Source: Nemertoderma westbladi
Lineage: Eukaryota; Xenacoelomorpha; Nemertodermatida; Nemertodermatidae
Reading direction: 5' to 3'
DNA: 64,000 nt
Assembly (NCBI GenBank): GCA_032718475.1
Contig: JAUCBJ010001318.1
Location: forward strand, 56,904 to 120,903
Position 1 is the stretch's first letter; the number at the start of each line of letters is the position of its first letter. A program made the position numbers and the translations under genes. The notes under the pieces are model-generated. The model did no database searches. It was not told the origin of the DNA and saw only the letters and a list, made by a program, of their open reading frames with translations. Positions 1-11,982 of this stretch are shown in pieces.

Positions 1-3000
1 ACCCGGGACACTAAATTTACACCCGTGACACTAAATTTACACCCGGGACACTAACTTTACACCCGGGACACTAACTTTACACCCGGGACACTAACTTTAC
101 ACCCGGGACACTAGCTATACACCCGGGATACTAGCTATACACCCGGGACACTAGCTTAGCTATACACCCGGGACACTAGCTAAACACCCGGGACACTAAC
201 GTGACACCCGGGACACTAACTTTACACCCAGGACACTAACGTGACACCCGGGACACTAACTTTACACCCGGGACACTAACTTTACACCTGGGACACTAAC
301 TTTACACCCGGGTCACTATCTATACACTCGAGACACTACCTATACACCCGGGACACTAACGTGACACCCGGGACACTAACGTGACACCCGGGACACTAAC
401 TTTACACCCGGGAGACTAACTTTACACCCGGGAGACTAACTTTACACCCGGGAGACTAACTTTACACCCGGGACACTAACTTTACACCAAGGGACACTAA
501 CTTTACACCCGGGACACTAACTTTACACCCGGGACACTAACTTTACACCCGGGACACTAACTTTACACCCGGGAGACTAACTTTACACCCGGGACACTAA
601 CTTTACACCCGGGACACTAAATTTACACCAGGGACACTAACTTTACACCCGGGACACTAACTTTACACCCGGGACACTAACGTGACACCTGGGGCACTAA
701 CGTTACACCCGGGACACTAACTTTACACCCGGAAGACTAACTTTACACCCGGGACACTAACTATACACCCAGGACACTAACTTTACACCCGGGACACTAA
801 CTTTACACCCGGGATACTAAATTTACACCCGGGACACTAAATTTACACCCGGGACACTAAATTTACACCCGGGACACTAACTTTACACCCGGGACACTAA
901 CTTTACACCCGGGACACTAACTTTACACCCGGGACACTAGCTATACACCCGGGATACTAGCTATACACCCGGGACACTAGCTTAGCTATACACCCGGGAC
1001 ACTAGCTAAACACCCGGGACACTAACGTGACACCCGGGACACTAACTTTACACCCAGGACACTAACGTGACACCCGGGACACTAACTTTACACCCGGGAC
1101 ACTAACTTTACACCTGGGACACTAACTTTACACCCGGGTCACTATCTATACACTCGAGACACTACCTATACACCCGGGACACTAACGTGACACCCGGGAC
1201 ACTAACGTGACACCCGGGACACTAACTTTACACCCGGGACACTAACGTGACACCCGGGACACTAACTTTACACCCGGGACACTATCTATACACCCGAGAC
1301 ACTAGCTATACACCTGGGACACTAACGTGACACCCGGGACACTAACGTGACACCCGGGACACTAACTTTACACCCGGGACACTAACTTTACACCCGGGAC
1401 ACTAAATTTACATCCGGGACACTAACTTTACACCCGGGAGACTAACTTTACACCCGGGACACTAACTTTACACCCGCGACACTAACTTTACACCCGGGAG
1501 ACTAACTTTACACCCGGGAGACTAACTTTACACCCGGGAGACTAACTTTACACCCGGGAGACTAACTTTACACCCGGGACACTAATTCTACACCCGAGAC
1601 ACTAACTTTACACCCGGGAGACTAACTTTACACCCGGGAGACTAACTTTACACCCGGGAGACTAACTTTACACCCGGGACACTAACTTTACACCCGGGAC
1701 ACTAACTTTACACCCGGGACACTAACTTTACACCCGGGACACTAACTTTACACCCGGGACACTAACTTTACACCCGGGAGACTAACTTTACACCGGGGAC
1801 ACTAACTTTACACCTGGGACACTAACTTTACACCCGGGACACTAACTTTACACCCGGGACACTAACTTTACACCCGGGACACTAACTATACACCCAGGAC
1901 ACTAACTTTACACCCGGGACACTAACTTTACACCCGGGACACTAACTTTACACCCGGGACACTAACTTTACACCCGGGATACTAAATTTACACCCGGGAC
2001 ACTAAATTTACACCCGGGACACTAAATTTACACCCGGGACACTAACTTTACACCCGGGACACTAACTTTACACCCGGGACACTAACTTTACACCCGGGAC
2101 ACTAGCTATACACCCGGGATACTAGCTATACACCCGGAACACTAGCTATACACCCGGGACACTGGCTAAACACCCGGGACACTAACGTGACACCCGGGAC
2201 GCTAACTTTACACCCAGGACACTAACGTGACACCCGGGACACTAACTTTACACCCGGGACACTGACGTGACACCCGGGACACTAACTTTACACCCGGGAC
2301 ACTATCTATACACCCGAGACACTAGCTATACACCCGGGACACTAACGTGACACCCGGGACACTAACGTGACACCCGGGACACTAACTTTACACCCGGGAC
2401 ACTAACTTTACACCCGGGACACTAACTTTACACCCGGGACACTAAATTTACACCCGGGACACTAACTTTACACCCGGGAGACTAACTTTACACCCGGGAC
2501 ACTAACTTTACACCCGCGACACTAACTTTACACCCGGGACACTAACTTTACACCCGGGAGACTAACTTTACACCCGGGAGACTAACTTTACACCCGGGAG
2601 AGTAACTTTACACCCGGGACACTAACTTTACACCCGGGACACTAACTTTACACCCGGGACACTAGCTATACACCCGGGATACTAGCTATACACCCGGAAC
2701 ACTAGCTATACACCCGGGACACTGGCTAAACACCCGGGACACTAACGTGACACCCGGGACGCTAACTTTACACCCAGGACATTAACGTGACACCCGGGAC
2801 ACTAACTTTACACCCGGGACACTGACGTGACACCCGGGACACTAACTTTACACCCGGGACACTATCTATACACCCGAGACACTAGCTATACACCCGGGAC
2901 ACTAACGTGACACCCGGGACACTAACGTGACACCCGGGACACTAACTTTACACCCGGGACACTAACTTTACACCCGGGACACTAACTTTACACCCGGGAC

Positions 3001-3556
3001 ACTAAATTTACACCCGGGAGACTAACTTTACACCCGGGAGACTAACTTTACACCCGGGACACTAACTTTACACCCGCGACACTAACTTTACACCCGGGAC
3101 ACTAACTTTACACCCGGGAGACTAACTTTACACCCGGGAGACTAACTTTACACCCGGGAGAGTAACTTTACACCCGGGACACTAACTTTACACCCGGGAC
3201 ACTAACTTTACACCCGGGACACTAACTTTACACCCGGGACACTAACTTTACACCCGGGACACTAACTTTACACCCGGGAGACTAACTTTACACCCGGGAC
3301 ACTAACGTGACACCCGGGACACTAACTTTACACCCGGGACACTAACTTTACACCCGGGACACTAACTTTACACCCGGGAGACTAACTTTACACCCGGGAG
3401 ACTAACTTTACACCCGGGACACTAACTTTACACCCGGGACACTAACTTTACACCCGGGACACTAACTTTACACCCGGGACACTAACTTTACACCCGGGAC
3501 ACTAACTTTACACCCGGGAAACTAACTTTACACCCGGGAAACTAACTTTACACCCG
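1..3556. repeat. 20-bp minisatellite array with higher-order structure
   Basis: About 178 tandem copies of a 20-bp unit (acccgggacactaactttac) run from the window edge to about 3,556. Variants differ mainly in the second half (ctttac, cgtgac, gctatac, aaatttac) and in gac/gag/gat. Variant units recur in the same order. The block with gggatactagctatac and gctaaac appears near 122, 947, 2,119 and 2,679. The last two blocks are 560 bp (28 units) apart and share the rare gacgctaac and ggaacacta variants, so multi-unit blocks were duplicated. The array lies in the intron downstream (minus strand) of the exon at 3,780-3,918. Nearly every unit has a CCCGGG site and CpG. No coding function is seen. 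Confidence 0.97.
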
Positions 3557-3779
3557 CGTAAATCTTGAATTCACAACAGGACTTACTACACGTAAGTTAA
3601 TGATCACTTTTGTTGACATTTTTATTTTCTAACATAGTTTTTGTGCTGATGGCAAGAAATCATAATAAGAAAACAACAATTTAGGAAGGAAAAAAAAGGT
3701 CTTTTAACAAAATGTTCTACCGTTTTAATTATAACTACATTAATTATAAATAAACACAATTTCATGATTTACGACTTAC

Positions 3780-3918
3780 CTTCTTATCATTAGTGAGCGG
3801 CATATTCATCTTGATAAGTCGTTGATAGGCAAGTTTGTAAGGACACTTACGGCCAAGGCCAAGAGGTGGGGCTAATATTCGCAGCATTTCATACATGTCT
3901 GTATACAAGATCCGGCCA
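3780..3918 (-). CDS. Cav2-type calcium channel, C-tail exon after the EF-hand region
   Basis: This 139-bp exon has an AG acceptor (tattcag) at its high end and a GTAAGT donor at its low end. It adds one base to complete a codon from the previous exon, then 46 codons. The protein has [24 protein letters not shown] and [13 protein letters not shown], the conserved stretch after IVS6 that runs from the EF-hand region toward the pre-IQ region in Cav2 (N/P/Q-type) alpha-1 subunits. The phase matches the exon at 6,742-6,869 exactly. The next exons (pre-IQ/IQ) must lie left of the window beyond the 20-bp minisatellite. Identification is from conserved family motifs; no alignment was run. Confidence 0.9.
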
Positions 3919-4356
3919 CTGAATAAAAAAAAATAGAAATTAAATAGGAAAAATTAATGGTTCGTGGATGTTCACTTTTTTTTAGCTGTTTTGTACGTTG
4001 ATAAAAATACCGAAAACAAATTAATTCAATAAAATAAAGATTACGATAAATAAATAAATAGGTTAGATTAATGTCGTATAGAAATTAGTCGAAAATAAAA
4101 TATTATGGGGCATTCCGGAATTTCACGGCAAGGGTCGTGGAAAGAGGTGGTTGAGGAGACATGGAAAAGTAATAATTATTAGGTTACAGTATTTATCTGG
4201 TGAATAATGGCGGTCAGTCAAACACGATCGGTAAAATAAGTATAAAATAACTATAGTTACATTATTTCCTGAAAAAAAAGAGTTATGACCTAAGAACATT
4301 AATGTACCGAACGAGCGCAACGAAGGAAGTTTAAATAAACAACGGTTTTTAAACAT
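3919..4356 (-). other. Intron segment of the channel gene, no gene seen
   Basis: AT-rich intronic DNA between the C-tail exon and the start of the splice-donor minisatellite. A minus-strand open frame of 90 codons here has no recognisable content and lacks splice context, so it is not called. Confidence 0.6.
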
Positions 4357-6758
4357 GTAGCACATGGATCGTATAGAGATTAACTTACGTAGCACATGGG
4401 TCGTATAGAGATTAACTTACGTAGCACATGGATCGTATAGAGATTAACTTACGTAGCACATGGGGATCGTATAGAGATTAACTTACGTAGCACATGGGGA
4501 TCGTATAGAGATTAACTTACGTAGCACATGGGGATCGTATAGAGATTAACTTACGTAGCACATGGATCGTATAGAGATTAACTTACGTAACACATGGGGA
4601 TCGTATAGAGATTAACTTACGTAGCACATGGATCGTATAGAGATTAACTTACGTAGCACATGGGGATCGTATAGAGATTAACTTACGTAGCACATGGGGA
4701 TCGTATAGAGATTAACTTACGTAACACATGGGGATCGTATAGAGATTAACTTACGTAGCACATGGATCGTATAGAGATTAACTTACGTAGCACATGGATC
4801 GTATAGAGATTAACTTACGTAGCACATGGGGATCGTATAGAGATTAACTTACGTAGCACATGGGGATCGTATAGAGATTAACTTACGTAGCACATGGATC
4901 GTATAGAGATTAACTTACGTAGCACATGGATCGTATAGAGATTAACTTACGTAGCACACGGATCGTATAGAGATTAACTTACGTAACACATGGGGATCGT
5001 ATAGAGATTAACTTACGTAGCACATGGATCGTATAGAGATTAACTTACGTAGCACATGGGGATCGTATAGAGATTAACTTACGTAGCACATGGGGATCGT
5101 ATAGAGATTAACTTACGTAACACATGGGGATCGTATAGAGATTAACTTACGTAGCACATGGATCGTATAGAGATTAACTTACGTAACACATGGGGATCGT
5201 ATAGAGATTAACTTACGTAGCACATGGATCGTATAGAGATTAACTTACGTAGCACATGGGGATCGTATAGAGATTAACTTACGTAGCACATGGGGATCGT
5301 ATAGAGATTAACTTACGTAGCACATGGATCGTATAGAGATTAACTTACGTAGCACATGGATCGTATAGAGATTAACTTACGTAGCACACGGATCGTATAG
5401 AGATTAACTTACGTAACACATGGGGATCGTATAGAGATTAACTTACGTAGCACACGGATCGTATAGAGATTAACTTACGTAACACATGGGGATCGTATAG
5501 AGATTAACTTACGTAGCACATGGATCGTATAGAGATTAACTTACGTAGCACATGGGGATCGTATAGAGATTAACTTACGTAGCACATGGGGATCGTATAG
5601 AGATTAACTTACGTAGCACATGGGGATCGTATAGAGATTAACTTACGTAGCACACGGATCGTATAGAGATTAACTTACGTAACACATGGGGATCGTATAG
5701 AGATTAACTTACGTAGCACACGGATCGTATAGAGATTAACTTACGTAGCACATGGATCGTATAGAGATTAACTTACGTAGCACACGGATCGTATAGAGAT
5801 TAACTTACGTAACACATGGGGATCGTATAGAGATTAACTTACGTAGCACATGGATCGTATAGAGATTAACTTACGTAGCACATGGGGATCGTATAGAGAT
5901 TAACTTACGTAGCACACGGGTCGTATAGAGATTAACTTACGTAGCACATGGATCGTATAGAGATTAACTTACGTAGCACATGGGGATCGTATAGAGATTA
6001 ACTTACGTAGCACATGGGGATCGTATAGAGATTAACTTACGTAGCACATGGATCGTATAGAGATTAACTTACGTAGCACATGGGGATCGTATAGAGATTA
6101 ACTTACGTAGCACATGGGGATCGTATAGAGATTAACTTACGTAGCACACGGGTCGTATAGAGATTAACTTACGTAGCACATGGATCGTATAGACATTAAC
6201 TTACGTAGCACATGGGGATCGTATAGAGATTAACCTACGTAGCACATGGGGATCGTATAGAGATTAACTTACGTAGCACACGGATCGTATAGAGATTAAC
6301 TTACGTAGCACATGGGGATCGTATAGAGATTAACTTACGTAGCACACGGGTCGTATAGAGATTAACTTACGTAGCACATGGATCGTATAGAGATTAACTT
6401 ACGTAGCACATGGGGATCGTATAGAGATTAACTTACGTAGCACATGGGGATCGTATAGAGATTAACTTACGTAGCACATGGGGATCGTATAGAGATTAAC
6501 CTACGTAGCACATGGGGATCGTATAGAGATTAACTTACGTAGCACACGGATCGTATAGAGATTAACTTACGTAGCACATGGGGATCGTATAGAGATTAAC
6601 TTACGTAGCACATGGGGATCGTATAGAGATTAACCTACGTAGCACAATGGGAATCGTATAGAGATTAACTTACGTAGCACATGGGGATCGTATAGAGATT
6701 AACTTACGTAGCACATGGGGATCGTATAGAGATTAACTTACGTAGCACATGGATCGTA
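4357..6758. repeat. 32/34-bp minisatellite made of an exon end plus its splice donor
   Basis: About 70 tandem copies of a 32-bp unit, or 34 bp when the G run has two extra G. On the minus strand each unit reads CGATCCATGTGCTAC then GTAAGTTAATCTCTATA. The copy at the right edge (6,742-6,758) is the last 17 bases of the coding exon at 6,742-6,869, and the GTAAGT after it is that exon's donor. So the array is an expansion of an exon-intron junction and each unit carries a donor-like GTAAGT. Variants include CACACGG for CACATGG, gtaacaca for gtagcaca, and a few cctacg for cttacg, which changes the donor. Reading on past the first donor meets an in-frame TAA at once. Confidence 0.95.
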
Positions 6759-6869
6759 ATCGGCCCAAACGCGAATAAATTCATCTAAATGATGCGGCCC
6801 GAGAATAGATTCGTCTCTCGTCAAATATTCGAAGTTATCCATAATTACAGCAACAAATAAATTTAACAT
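6742..6869 (-). CDS. Cav2-type calcium channel, IVS6 end and proximal C-tail exon
   Basis: This 128-bp exon begins after acceptor atgcag and ends at donor GTAAGT. It encodes [19 protein letters not shown] and then [19 protein letters not shown], the inner half of S6 in domain IV followed by the EF-hand-like region, a signature of Cav channels closest to the Cav2 class. It starts in phase 0 and ends with two bases that join the T of the exon at 3,780-3,918. Its final 17 bases are the founding piece of the neighbouring minisatellite. Those bases encode the Asp-Pro-Cys-Ala stretch where relatives I know have Asp-Pro-Ala-Ala or similar. Confidence 0.93.
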
Positions 6870-7673
6870 CTGCATAAAATATAAATATAAAAATATGTGT
6901 GTTAGGTTGTATGACAATGGTTAATGTTGTTTTATCATAATCTGGTTATTTTCTATAAATTAATTAGGTTATAAGTAGCATGTAACAATGATATAAGTAA
7001 AGCGATGTGTTTAATATAAAGATAATAAAGATGTTTTAAATGAATAAGGAAGTGTCAGGGGAAAGTATGATTGGATCTGCTTAAATCTAAATAAAAAATA
7101 AAATATGTAATATTATTTAATACGGTTAGTTCCATCACCGGTATTAGCTCAACCAATATATTTAACCATAACAGAGACAAGTCGGTCAAGTTTTTATAAT
7201 ATAATAAAATCGAATGCCTTAAAAATTAAATACATCAAAATAATGGCGGTTGTTTGTAGACGAAGTGTTGGAACAACGTTTATGTGGTTATTGTATTTCA
7301 TTTTATTTTATTTTAAACAAAATATAACAACAATTACACCGTATCAGACCATGCATGGACTGGTCACTCTCTACTCTTCCTTCCTGTAGTTGCCAGTACT
7401 TGCCTATACCGGTCTGATGCAGACCGGTAGGTTGAAAACGTTTAACTATCTTTAATTAATTTAAATTAACCAGCTAAAGACCCTCAAATTTTTATTATTA
7501 TCATTCGTACATAATGTTTTGAAGCTGTGATATCAAACAATTTCAATTAATAATAATATATATATAAAATAAAACTCCAACTTTTGTTACTATAACAACA
7601 TAGCACATAGATATGAAAGAAAGAAGATTCATTAAAATGGTTGCAAAGAATAACAATCAAAAACGAAACTCAC
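6870..7673 (-). other. Intron of the channel gene, nothing recognised
   Basis: About 800 bp of AT-rich intronic DNA between the S6/C-tail exon and the second P-loop exon. It has a short run of ata repeats near 7,555. I see no exon, RNA gene or element. Confidence 0.6.
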
Positions 7674-7848
7674 CAAAAATGAACTAAGGAAGACAAATGA
7701 AACGAAGTACAGATAGGAAGCTTGGTTTCCGCAGCTGTGGTCCAAACCATCGGACAGATGGTTGGTTGGACTCAGGAAGTCAGGGTGACAAGGTACACCA
7801 GTATAACACGATAGCATGATCTCCTGCCACCCTTCACCAGTGGAACAT
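7674..7848 (-). CDS. Cav2-type calcium channel, domain IV P-loop/S6 exon, version 2
   Basis: This 175-bp exon has acceptor gtattag and donor GTGAGT. It takes one base to complete a split codon, then 58 codons in phase 0. It encodes CSTGEGWQEIMLSC, a variable turret, then CGNQASYLYFVSFVFLSSFL. The Glu of TGE is the domain IV member of the EEEE selectivity ring, and the end is the start of S6, which continues in the exon at 6,742-6,869. It has the same entry and exit phase as the exon at 8,221-8,458 and covers the same protein segment, so the two look like alternatives. The turret is about 21 residues shorter than in the other version. Confidence 0.9.
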
Positions 7849-8220
7849 CTAATACACGAAAAACAAGAGTAAGCATTTCGGCTAGGGTCACCCATTCACC
7901 AATTGAACATAAATTAAAAAAAGGAAAACTAATTGAGGTATGACATATACATATATGGAGGGGGGGTCACCCGTTCACCAAAACACAGGTATACCAATTG
8001 CAACTCAACCATCATATCTGCAACAAAGCTATACACTAAACAATAAACATGGTGACACATTTCAATGCAATCTTACTAGCGGGGTTACTTTCAGAATCGA
8101 TTAAAATTATTGTATTTAACCACTAGAAACTATCACAACCTCCACCACAACAGAAATTGATCACCACAAAAAGGGGCCTCCACCGAAGGGAACAAAATAT
8201 CCGAAATTAACTAAACATAC

Positions 8221-8458
8221 CAAAAATGAACAAAGGAATATGAATGTAACGAAATATGAACTGGTTACTGGAGTATTGAAGCCGCATTCATTCTTTGAGA
8301 CGCAGTCAGTGTAGGTTGTATGATTGCGGACTTCTTCTATAGTCCATCCTTTCTCTTCTTGCAGCTGGCGATGTACTTCCAAGCAGTAAACCAGATCGCA
8401 AGGGGCAGGGGAAGCACAACTTACCATGATGAGTTGCCAAGACTCACCTGTGGCACAA
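8221..8458 (-). CDS. Cav2-type calcium channel, domain IV P-loop/S6 exon, version 1
   Basis: This 238-bp exon has acceptor tgtttag and donor GTATGT. One base completes the Arg codon begun in the exon at 8,696-8,790, followed by 79 codons. It encodes CATGESWQLIMVSC, a long Cys-rich turret, and CGFNTPVTSSYFVTFIFLC, the selectivity-filter Glu region and start of S6. It duplicates the segment encoded at 7,674-7,848 but has a longer turret with several extra Cys and charged residues. Use of both exons in one transcript would insert a second pore loop, so mutually exclusive use is inferred. Confidence 0.9.
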
Positions 8459-8695
8459 CTAAACAGATAAATATCACATACAGATACACAATGATATCAG
8501 TGTCTTTTTTTCATTCATTCACAAACATTCAATTATTAATACATACATATCGGTCACACCACTCACTAGGTTGCATTCCAGGATGTCTCTGCAATGAAAC
8601 TCCGCCACAATCTGCGATTAGCCATGTATATAACCAATTCATCTCCATTAAAAATTAATTATCAAGAAAAAAATCAATTAGTTGTATGTACTTAC

Positions 8696-8790
8696 CGGAA
8701 CAATAACAGAAAAGCCATAAGAATGTTACTGAAGTTATTATTACGGGTTATAGCAGATCCAACAACATCCAGTTGCAAATTACCAAATAA
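8696..8790 (-). CDS. Cav2-type calcium channel, IVS5 end and pre-pore exon
   Basis: A 95-bp exon with acceptor cattttag and donor GTAAGT. It encodes a Leu-Phe-Gly-Asn start, then ITRNNNFSNILMAFLLLFR, matching the HNNF...ALxLLFR stretch between S5 and the pore helix in domain IV of Cav2 channels. It starts in phase 0, compatible with all three S4-S5 exons, which all end ..Q at a codon boundary. It ends with two bases of an Arg codon, compatible with both P-loop exons. Confidence 0.88.
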
Positions 8791-9706
8791 CTAAAATGGA
8801 AACGAAATTGTAGGATTCCACAAAAAGATAAAATATGGATTAAATAAAATAATTAAAATTAAATACCAAACATTAAATGAACTTGTAAATATGACCAAAA
8901 ATGTAAAAATAATAACTACTATTTAATAAATAATCAATTACATTGATATAATTCATTAAATATATATTTTTCCTTATTAACATAGAAAAGTTAAATGCTT
9001 CGTCTATCTACTGTATAATGTTAAACATGTTTGTTTAATATTATTTAACATGTTCAATGTTCTTTATTAGTTATCTGTTTAGCAAGCACGAAAAATTTCG
9101 TCGAATTTCATTAATTTTTGACAAAGTTATTGTTGAACAAAGAAAAATGGTATTATTTAAAATAGCGCGAAGGTTTAAATTGATCCTTAAACTTTAAACA
9201 CCTTTATCTCAGAATTACGTTTTTTTCATGAAAAGGGCTATTTCTCCGCAAATTGTAACTGAAATTGGTTGAAATTTGATGCACTTGTTCAGAATACCCT
9301 TGTCCATAATTCTTCAAAAGAAATTTGGCTGGAAATGCCCTGGAGCCTTTTTTCATCAAAAAGGCCCAAAAAAGCCATTTTTGGGTCTATTGTTTGGGAA
9401 AATTGGCCCAAACCATTTTCAGTTAAAAACGTTCAGAAGAATTGGATACAAGGGTCTTTTGAATCTTTTATTCTAAATTTCGACAAATTCCAACAAATAT
9501 TGGTGAACAAATAGCCTTTGGGCGCAAAACCGCACTTTTGGCCATTACAGAGCCATTTTGGGGCCAATCTTAAAAATATTTGGTTTGGCTATTCTTATGC
9601 AAATCAGACGTTGTTTAGTAGACAAAAAATAATTTCCACCCAATTTTAGGGACCAGAGACACCTAAATATGAGGTTACAATTGGGGGTGCACTCCCCCTC
9701 CCCCCC
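8791..9706 (-). other. Intron of the channel gene with a possible old repeat
   Basis: Intronic DNA. Around 9,280-9,660 a more GC-rich stretch with repeated ggccca/tttggg words and overlapping short plus-strand open frames looks like a remnant of a dispersed repeat. I cannot identify it. A single copy of the TTTAATATTATTTAACATG word of the next array occurs at 9,036-9,054. Confidence 0.4.
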
Positions 9707-10461
9707 TTAATATTATTTAACACGTGTAATATTATTTAACAAGTTTAATATCATTTAACATGTTTAATTTTATTTAACACGTGTAATATTATTTAACAAG
9801 TTTAATATCATTTAACATGTTTAATTTTATTTAACACATGTAATATTATTTAACAAGTTTAATATCATTTAACATGTTTAATTTTATTTAACACGTGTAA
9901 TATTATTTAACAAGTTTAATTTTATTTAACACGTGTAATATTATTTAACAAGTTTAATATCATTTAACATGTTTAATTTTATTTAACATGTTTAATTTTA
10001 TTTAACATGTTTAATTTTATTTAACATGTTTAATTTTATTTAACATGTTTAATTTTATTTAACACGTGTAATATTATTTAACAAGTTTAATATCATTTAA
10101 CATGTTTAATTTTATTTAACACGTGTAATATTATTTAACAAGTTTAATTTTATTTAACACGTGTAATATTATTTAACAAGTTTAATATCATTTAACATGT
10201 TTAATTTTATTTAACATGTTTAATTTTATTTAACATGTTTAATTTTATTTAACATGTTTAATTTTATTTAACACGTGTAATATTATTTAACAAGTTTAAT
10301 ATCATTTAACATGTTTAATTTTATTTAACACGTGTAATATTATTTAACAAGTTTAATATCATTTAACACGTGTAATATTATTTAACAAGTTTAATATCAT
10401 TTAACATGTTTAATTTTATTTAACATGTTTAATTTTATTTAACATGTTTAATATTATTTAA
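9707..10461. repeat. 19-bp AT-rich minisatellite
   Basis: About 39-40 tandem copies of a 19-bp unit of the form TTTAATNTTATTTAACAYG. Three main variants occur (taatattatttaacaag, taatatcatttaacatg, taattttatttaacacg/atg) and recur as ordered two- and three-unit blocks. It lies in the intron between the IVS5 pre-pore exon and the S4-S5 exon cluster. Acacgtg at variant junctions gives repeated CACGTG E-box-like words. No coding content. Confidence 0.95.
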
Positions 10462-10815
10462 AGCGCTTCACGTCACCCTGTGGAGAAACCTCCCGAGATA
10501 GCCTCCCATCAAAAACAAAAGCCTACTTTCGATCAACTCATAACTGAATGTAACTTTTATGTCTATCCATTTTCTATTATATTATATTCCAAAGTTTCTA
10601 TTTTCATTTTAATTATGGAAATCGTATTTATCGATAGGACTTTGTTCGAAATAATTACTAAATAAAATATATTCGTGAGGAGGCCATTATTTATGTTGCA
10701 CCATAAAACTAAAATGTAAACAGACACATGCAGACTAACACAGAATAAACAAGGAACATGCTGAAAACATGGCACGTGTAAGAAGAGAGAAATAAGAACA
10801 ATAAAGAAATCCAAC
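10462..10815 (-). other. Intron of the channel gene, nothing recognised
   Basis: About 350 bp between the AT-rich minisatellite and S4-S5 exon version 3. Two short open frames here show no family resemblance or splice context. Confidence 0.5.
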
Positions 10816-11016
10816 CTGCATTCCAATAATTGCATAAATGTAGAATAACAGACCGATAAGTAGACAGACATACGGTAGACACTTAAAGGCCTGGATGAAT
10901 GTCCACATAAGTATACGGATGGTAAATCCGAGACGAAGGAGTTTAACAAGTCGTGCAGCTCGAAACAGTCGTAGAATTGCGATGTTGGGAATAATTCTGG
11001 CACCTGAGCCGTGATC
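10816..11016 (-). CDS. Cav2-type calcium channel, domain IV S4-S5 exon, version 3
   Basis: A 201-bp exon of 67 full codons, acceptor tctctcag, donor after ATGCAG at GTTGG. It encodes a short S3-S4 loop ([11 protein letters not shown]), the S4 voltage sensor [16 protein letters not shown] with Arg/Lys every third residue, the S4-S5 linker [16 protein letters not shown], and S5 ending YAIIGMQ. One of three tandem versions of the same segment (also 11,983-12,183 and 12,715-12,912), all phase 0 to phase 0. It differs from the others mainly in the S3-S4 loop, in Cys for Ala in the linker and in the S5 core. Confidence 0.92.
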
Positions 11017-11982
11017 CTGAGAGATGGTTAATGCGAGAAGGGTTAACAAACCCTTATAAGATTACTATATAACGCACTCAATATATTTCAAATGATATGA
11101 AATACAATATCTTTTAGAGTAGCCTAAATATTTACTAAATCTACCTCAAATACAACCTTCAATCACACACAAACCATTCATTAATGTCATCTTGTATTGT
11201 ATAATACTTGCGAATGTTCAACACCTCCATTAGAATGCGGTGTGGTGCGTTTTATATAAGTATTTCTTCGTTGATTGAATTATAAAGTTATCTATCACAA
11301 CTAGGATCGGCATGCTGCATTTTTAAGTCGTCCACATGCTCAAGCATACCATCCTTTGAGCTTATGCACTTTGAGCTTGTGTTCTATCACAAGGTCCGGT
11401 AGGTTGTTTAATTACAGAGATTTCGATCGATCCAAACCACCATTGCTGGCATTTTATGGACAATAGGAAATAGAATTTCGTACTTCGTTCACCTCAAATA
11501 CAGGAATACATAACAGTTACCATCTGTGTTTTGAATCTGAACGTCATGTTTTATATTGATCTTTAATAATGCACATAAGCTTTGTCGGTTGTCCAAACTC
11601 AAACCCAAATGCCTTAGAACATTACAACGGTTCGCTGTTCACACAGTATCAAGATCCTGATAAATTGTGGCACCATCGTACAACAGAAAGGGTGAGATGA
11701 GTTCACTTCCGCTAATTAAAACCAATAAAGAAGTGTCATAACTCAACTATAAGATTTAGTAAATAATTTAACATGCAAATTTAAGCAGAAGAGGAGAGAG
11801 AAAATTTAACTATTAATTAAAAATAATTAAACTAAAAAGAAAACAATTCAATGATACTGTTGTAAAATAGTTGTTAGCTGCGTGAGATGCAAAGAGATAG
11901 TCAGTGAGTGAAATAAGCACTAAAACGAAACAAAGTCAAACAGTTGAGAGGTTAAGAACTCATGTTGATTGTTGCGTCGCAC
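11017..11982 (-). other. Intron between alternative S4-S5 exons
   Basis: About 970 bp with no further S4-like exon that I could find. It contains short inverted words around the cctttgagcttatgc / ctttgagcttgtg pair near 11,353-11,385. No known feature. Confidence 0.5.

Noticed and set aside
4123-4395. 90-codon minus-strand frame next to the minisatellite
   Set aside because: Lies in an intron, no family motif, partly made of the repeat unit.
1-6758. CRISPR-like repeat arrays
   Set aside because: Units abut without spacers and the context is an animal gene; these are minisatellites.
9269-9514. Plus-strand frames of 66-81 codons in a channel intron
   Set aside because: Two frames overlap and both are open only because the DNA is repetitive; no recognisable protein.
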